From Pyrrhoderma lamaoense (taxonomy: Eukaryota; Basidiomycota; Agaricomycetes; Hymenochaetales; Hymenochaetaceae): 64,000 bases of DNA. Where the stretch lies: positions 1,523,145 to 1,587,144 of the forward strand of contig NBAZ01000005.1 of NCBI GenBank assembly GCA_002794735.1. The letters run 5' to 3'. Positions within the stretch are counted from its first letter, which is position 1. Each line of letters opens with the position of its first letter. The notes beneath the pieces are model-generated. The model saw only the letters and a program-made list of their open reading frames with translations, did not search any database and had not been told where the DNA came from. Shown in pieces: positions 61,659-64,000 of the stretch. Position numbers and translations under genes: made by a program.

Positions 61659-63232
61659 TTACTCTGAGTCATTTGGATCTAGATTCTTCTTTAACCAATC
61701 ATCTAGTCCATTCCATCTGCGTGCCTTTTTATGCAGCTGATGGTATTTGGCTACTAACTCCGCCGAGTTAGCCAAGTCATCTATTTCCACCCATTGGTCA
61801 TGATCGTGAGAGTATCCTTTCCAATGGACTTGGTACTGTGGTGGTTGGTTTCTCCGAGGAGGTTTGTAATCCAAGATTGCGTCGATCTCATATTCTTCTT
61901 CTCCATCGATAATCAAGGGTTCAGGGGGAGTATCTTCATATCTGCCCCAATTGTCCGGGAAGTGTTTCCGAACACGATCCTTGTTGATAGTTGGATGGAA
62001 CTTGTCACCAGGTAACTTTTCGATAGTGACAGTATGAGAGGTGGATTCCAGAACTTTCCGAGGTCCTACCCACTTGGGTCTGAGTGCCCTAGTGTCCACT
62101 TGTCCAGTCATGTGAGATGACTCAATAAGAACGGAATCTCCAGGGTGTATGTCCTTCCCTTTATTCCTTTTCTTATCTGCAGAATTCTTCATCTTTCCAC
62201 TAGTTCGCTTCAGAGTGTCTTCCACTTTGAGATGTAAGCGAGTAAAGAATTCAATAGAGGGAGTTGAGAGTGCTTCTTTGGAGTTGGGTACCCATACAGG
62301 TGTAATTCCGCAATAGGCCTGAAATGGTGTCATTCCAGTTGCTTCACTAACCCGACAATTATGAGCAAAGCTTGCTAAGCAAAGCCTTTTATCCCATTCC
62401 AACATATTGCCACCAAGTTCTTCATAGCAACGAAGATAGATCTTGACTTCTTGGTTAGCACGTTCGCTCTGACCATCCGTTTGAGCATGGTATGCTGTAC
62501 TGAGCGATGATTCGATTCCAAAGTCTTTCATGGCTTCTTGAAAGTCTTGAGAAGTGAATTGTGAACCTCTGTCCGTAATGATCTTGGAGGGGTTCCGAAT
62601 CGAGTAAGAATATGTTGTAGTAGCAGATCCCAAGTTTGTCTTCCATTGATTGTGTCTTTACAAGGTATGTAAGAGACCATCTTTGTGAACTTGTCTACCA
62701 CGGTAAAGATCGCATTGTGACCTTGAGCAGTGAGGGGAAGACCAGTAATAAAATCTGAGGTAATTGACTGCCATGGTGCACTGGGTACTTGAACCGGTTT
62801 CAAGGGTCCTTGTTTCGGTATGCGAAGTGGTTTGTTGAGCTGACAAGTTAAGCAAGATTGTACATAGCTCTTGACATCATTTGTCAGAGAAGACCAAAGA
62901 TATCTTCGACGAACTGCAGCGCTTGTGTTATTAGCTCCTCCATGTCCAGCAAGAGGGGAATCGTGAAATTGATAAAAGACCTTCCGGAGTAAAGACTTGA
63001 TTGGGGGAATCCAGATTCGATTTGATTTCCACCATACTCCATTGACATATTGAGCGTCTTTCATGTCTTTCCATTTTCGTTTTCCTCCAGCATGATCATA
63101 CTCCTTTTTCCATTCCTCCGATTTGTAGGCTTCTTCAAGCAAGGGAAGTATAGGATCTTCAAGGTTGAGATCTTGAACCTCTGTCAGATCAGTAGGTACT
63201 TCACTGATTCTTCTTGCTTTACGAGGTACCAA
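61659..63232 (-). pseudogene. Chromodomain Ty3/gypsy integrase region, frameshifted
   Basis: C-terminal half of a chromovirus polyprotein. From 63232: the RKARRISEVPTDLTE linker, then the integrase zinc-binding HHCC region (HDSPLAGHGGANNTSAAVRR, CLTCQLNK), the catalytic core with DFITGLP and IITDRGSQFTSQDFQEAM, and SLSTAYHAQTDGQSERANQE carrying the third acidic residue. The C-terminal chromodomain is YEIDAILDYKPPRR, QYQVHWKGYSHDHDQWVEID. A 1-base deletion near 62590-62600 (C run in FGTP-SK on the coding strand) splits it into two frames. Reverse transcriptase and protease are missing upstream because another element's LTR begins at 63278. It is an inactive copy as it stands. Confidence 0.85.
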
Positions 63233-63277
63233 AGGGGGATAACTTTCCTCTTCTTCTTTTTACATTTCTCTCGTAAG

Positions 63278-63722
63278 TGTCAGCAACTAAACCCGGTCTA
63301 TAGTCAGAGTCCGGCCTAAGTCACTAATCAACAGTATCAACAGTAGTGGAGAGCAATAAGATGTATTGAGAGTAGCTCCAGTGCCGAGTCAGGAGAGTAA
63401 ACAAGGTTGAAACTGGGGATTATCTACTGACAGAGGTGCTACTTATATACAGTTTGAAGCGTGTGACGTGACAGTGTGATCATGGACAGAAAAGGAAAGA
63501 AATAGAATGTGATAGAACATGGTAGAATGTTGAAGAATATAGAAGAATGGAAATGTCCGTAGTGGATCGGAGTTTGTCAATAAGGATGAGTAAAGAAGAA
63601 TGGGTTAAGGGTTGTGGAGTAATATGGATTAGTAAAGGGGTCCGAGGTATGTAATGGGTTTTAGTAATGCGAGAAAGGGGAAAAAGGCATGAGAATAAGG
63701 GAACAAGGAAAAGTACATGACA
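63278..63722 (-). mobile_element. 3' LTR of a second Ty3/gypsy element (445 bp)
   Basis: On the minus strand it starts TGTCATGTAC at 63722, directly after a purine-rich tract (GAGAGGGGAGTAA) that fits a polypurine tract, and ends TTGCTGACA at 63278. Ends are TGTCA/TGACA, as in the first LTR type, but the body differs. The last ~90 bp match 51655-51745. The polyprotein end at 63757-64000 immediately precedes it on the same strand, so this is that element's 3' LTR. Confidence 0.8.
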
Positions 63723-63756
63723 TTACTCCCCTCTCAAAGGCAATCGTCTCGATTGC

Positions 63757-64000
63757 TTATGGGAGGAAGATTTCTGGGTTATTGAATTGATTAATCTTAG
63801 AATGAGGAGGGTTGCGCGCTGGGAAGTTGTCCTTTAGCAGAGGTATAAAGCGAATATTTTGGTAGTCTGTAATGGTGAGCTTTCTGTGGGCATTCAGATT
63901 CTTTCGTAAAAATTCCTGGAGTGCTTCTTGAGAATTGGCAAGATTCCCCAGTGGTTCCCAAGTTCGCTCTTGTGGTCCATACCCTTTCCAGTGTACCAAG
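63757..64000 (-). CDS. Chromodomain end of a second gypsy polyprotein (partial)
   Basis: Reads LVHWKGYGPQERTWEPLGNL at the window edge, the core of a chromodomain with the expected aromatic residues, then SQEALQEFLRKNLNAHRKL and a stop at 63757-63759. It continues beyond the window. Chromodomains at the integrase C-terminus direct insertion to heterochromatin in this retroelement group. It is a different copy and subfamily from the one at 61.7-63.2 kb, whose chromodomain sequence differs. Confidence 0.8.
   Translation of the reverse strand, partial: LVHWKGYGPQERTWEPLGNLANSQEALQEFLRKNLNAHRKLTITDYQNIRFIPLLKDNFPARNPPHSKINQFNNPEIFLP

Overview
The window is nuclear DNA of a filamentous basidiomycete, most likely an Agaricomycete. 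Genes are dense and cut by many short introns (mostly 48-80 bp, GT-AG). The gene content fits: Zn2Cys6 transcription factors, a DUF6534 membrane protein, a C2-NACHT-WD40 STAND protein, and chromodomain Ty3/gypsy elements. I see no rRNA, tRNA or CRISPR. The organism is inferred from gene families only.

Layout. 0-0.34 kb: 3' end of a PHO84-type phosphate transporter (+). 3.3-4.2 kb: small MYND zinc-finger protein (+). 5.8-14 kb: two convergent Zn2Cys6 transcription factors. 14.3-16.4 kb: a small conserved protein (-) and a secreted NucA/NucB-type nuclease (+). 16.8-18.4 kb: a delta-12 fatty acid desaturase-like gene (-), probably damaged. 19.0-21.8 kb: two non-autonomous inverted-repeat elements. 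22.2-27.7 kb: a DUF6534 membrane protein (+), then a head-to-head pair of related helical/membrane proteins. 28.2-30.9 kb: IML2/TTC39-like TPR protein (-). 31.2-33.0 kb: dihydrolipoamide dehydrogenase (-). 33.3-34.0 kb: four-helix MARVEL-like membrane protein (+). 34.1-39.2 kb: C2-NACHT-WD40 STAND protein (-). 39.8-41.0 kb: second NucA/NucB nuclease (-). 42.6-45.4 kb: two uncharacterised genes (-). 46.2-47.3 kb: aminodeoxychorismate lyase-like gene (-), divergent from a second IML2-like gene at 47.6-50.6 kb (+). From 50.6 kb to the end lies a transposon graveyard: solo LTR, pogo-like transposase remnant, a 5' LTR with a stop-ridden gag, a row of Trp-rich unknown ORFs, and two chromodomain gypsy polyproteins, one apparently inserted into the other.

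Two observations stand out. First, both NucA/NucB genes need a 2-nt microexon at the same place; its codons differ between the copies only synonymously (Phe-Leu in both). Second, many otherwise well-conserved genes, including the central-metabolism gene LPD1, carry 1-nt frame breaks at or near short homopolymer runs. Unpolished consensus error is the simplest explanation, but it has to be settled before any of these genes is called a pseudogene.

Functionally the left and centre are ordinary fungal genome (transport, regulation, folate and pyruvate-dehydrogenase enzymes) interspersed with accessory genes typical of expanding families (STAND, secreted nucleases, DUF6534, helical pore-like proteins), several present as local paralogue pairs.
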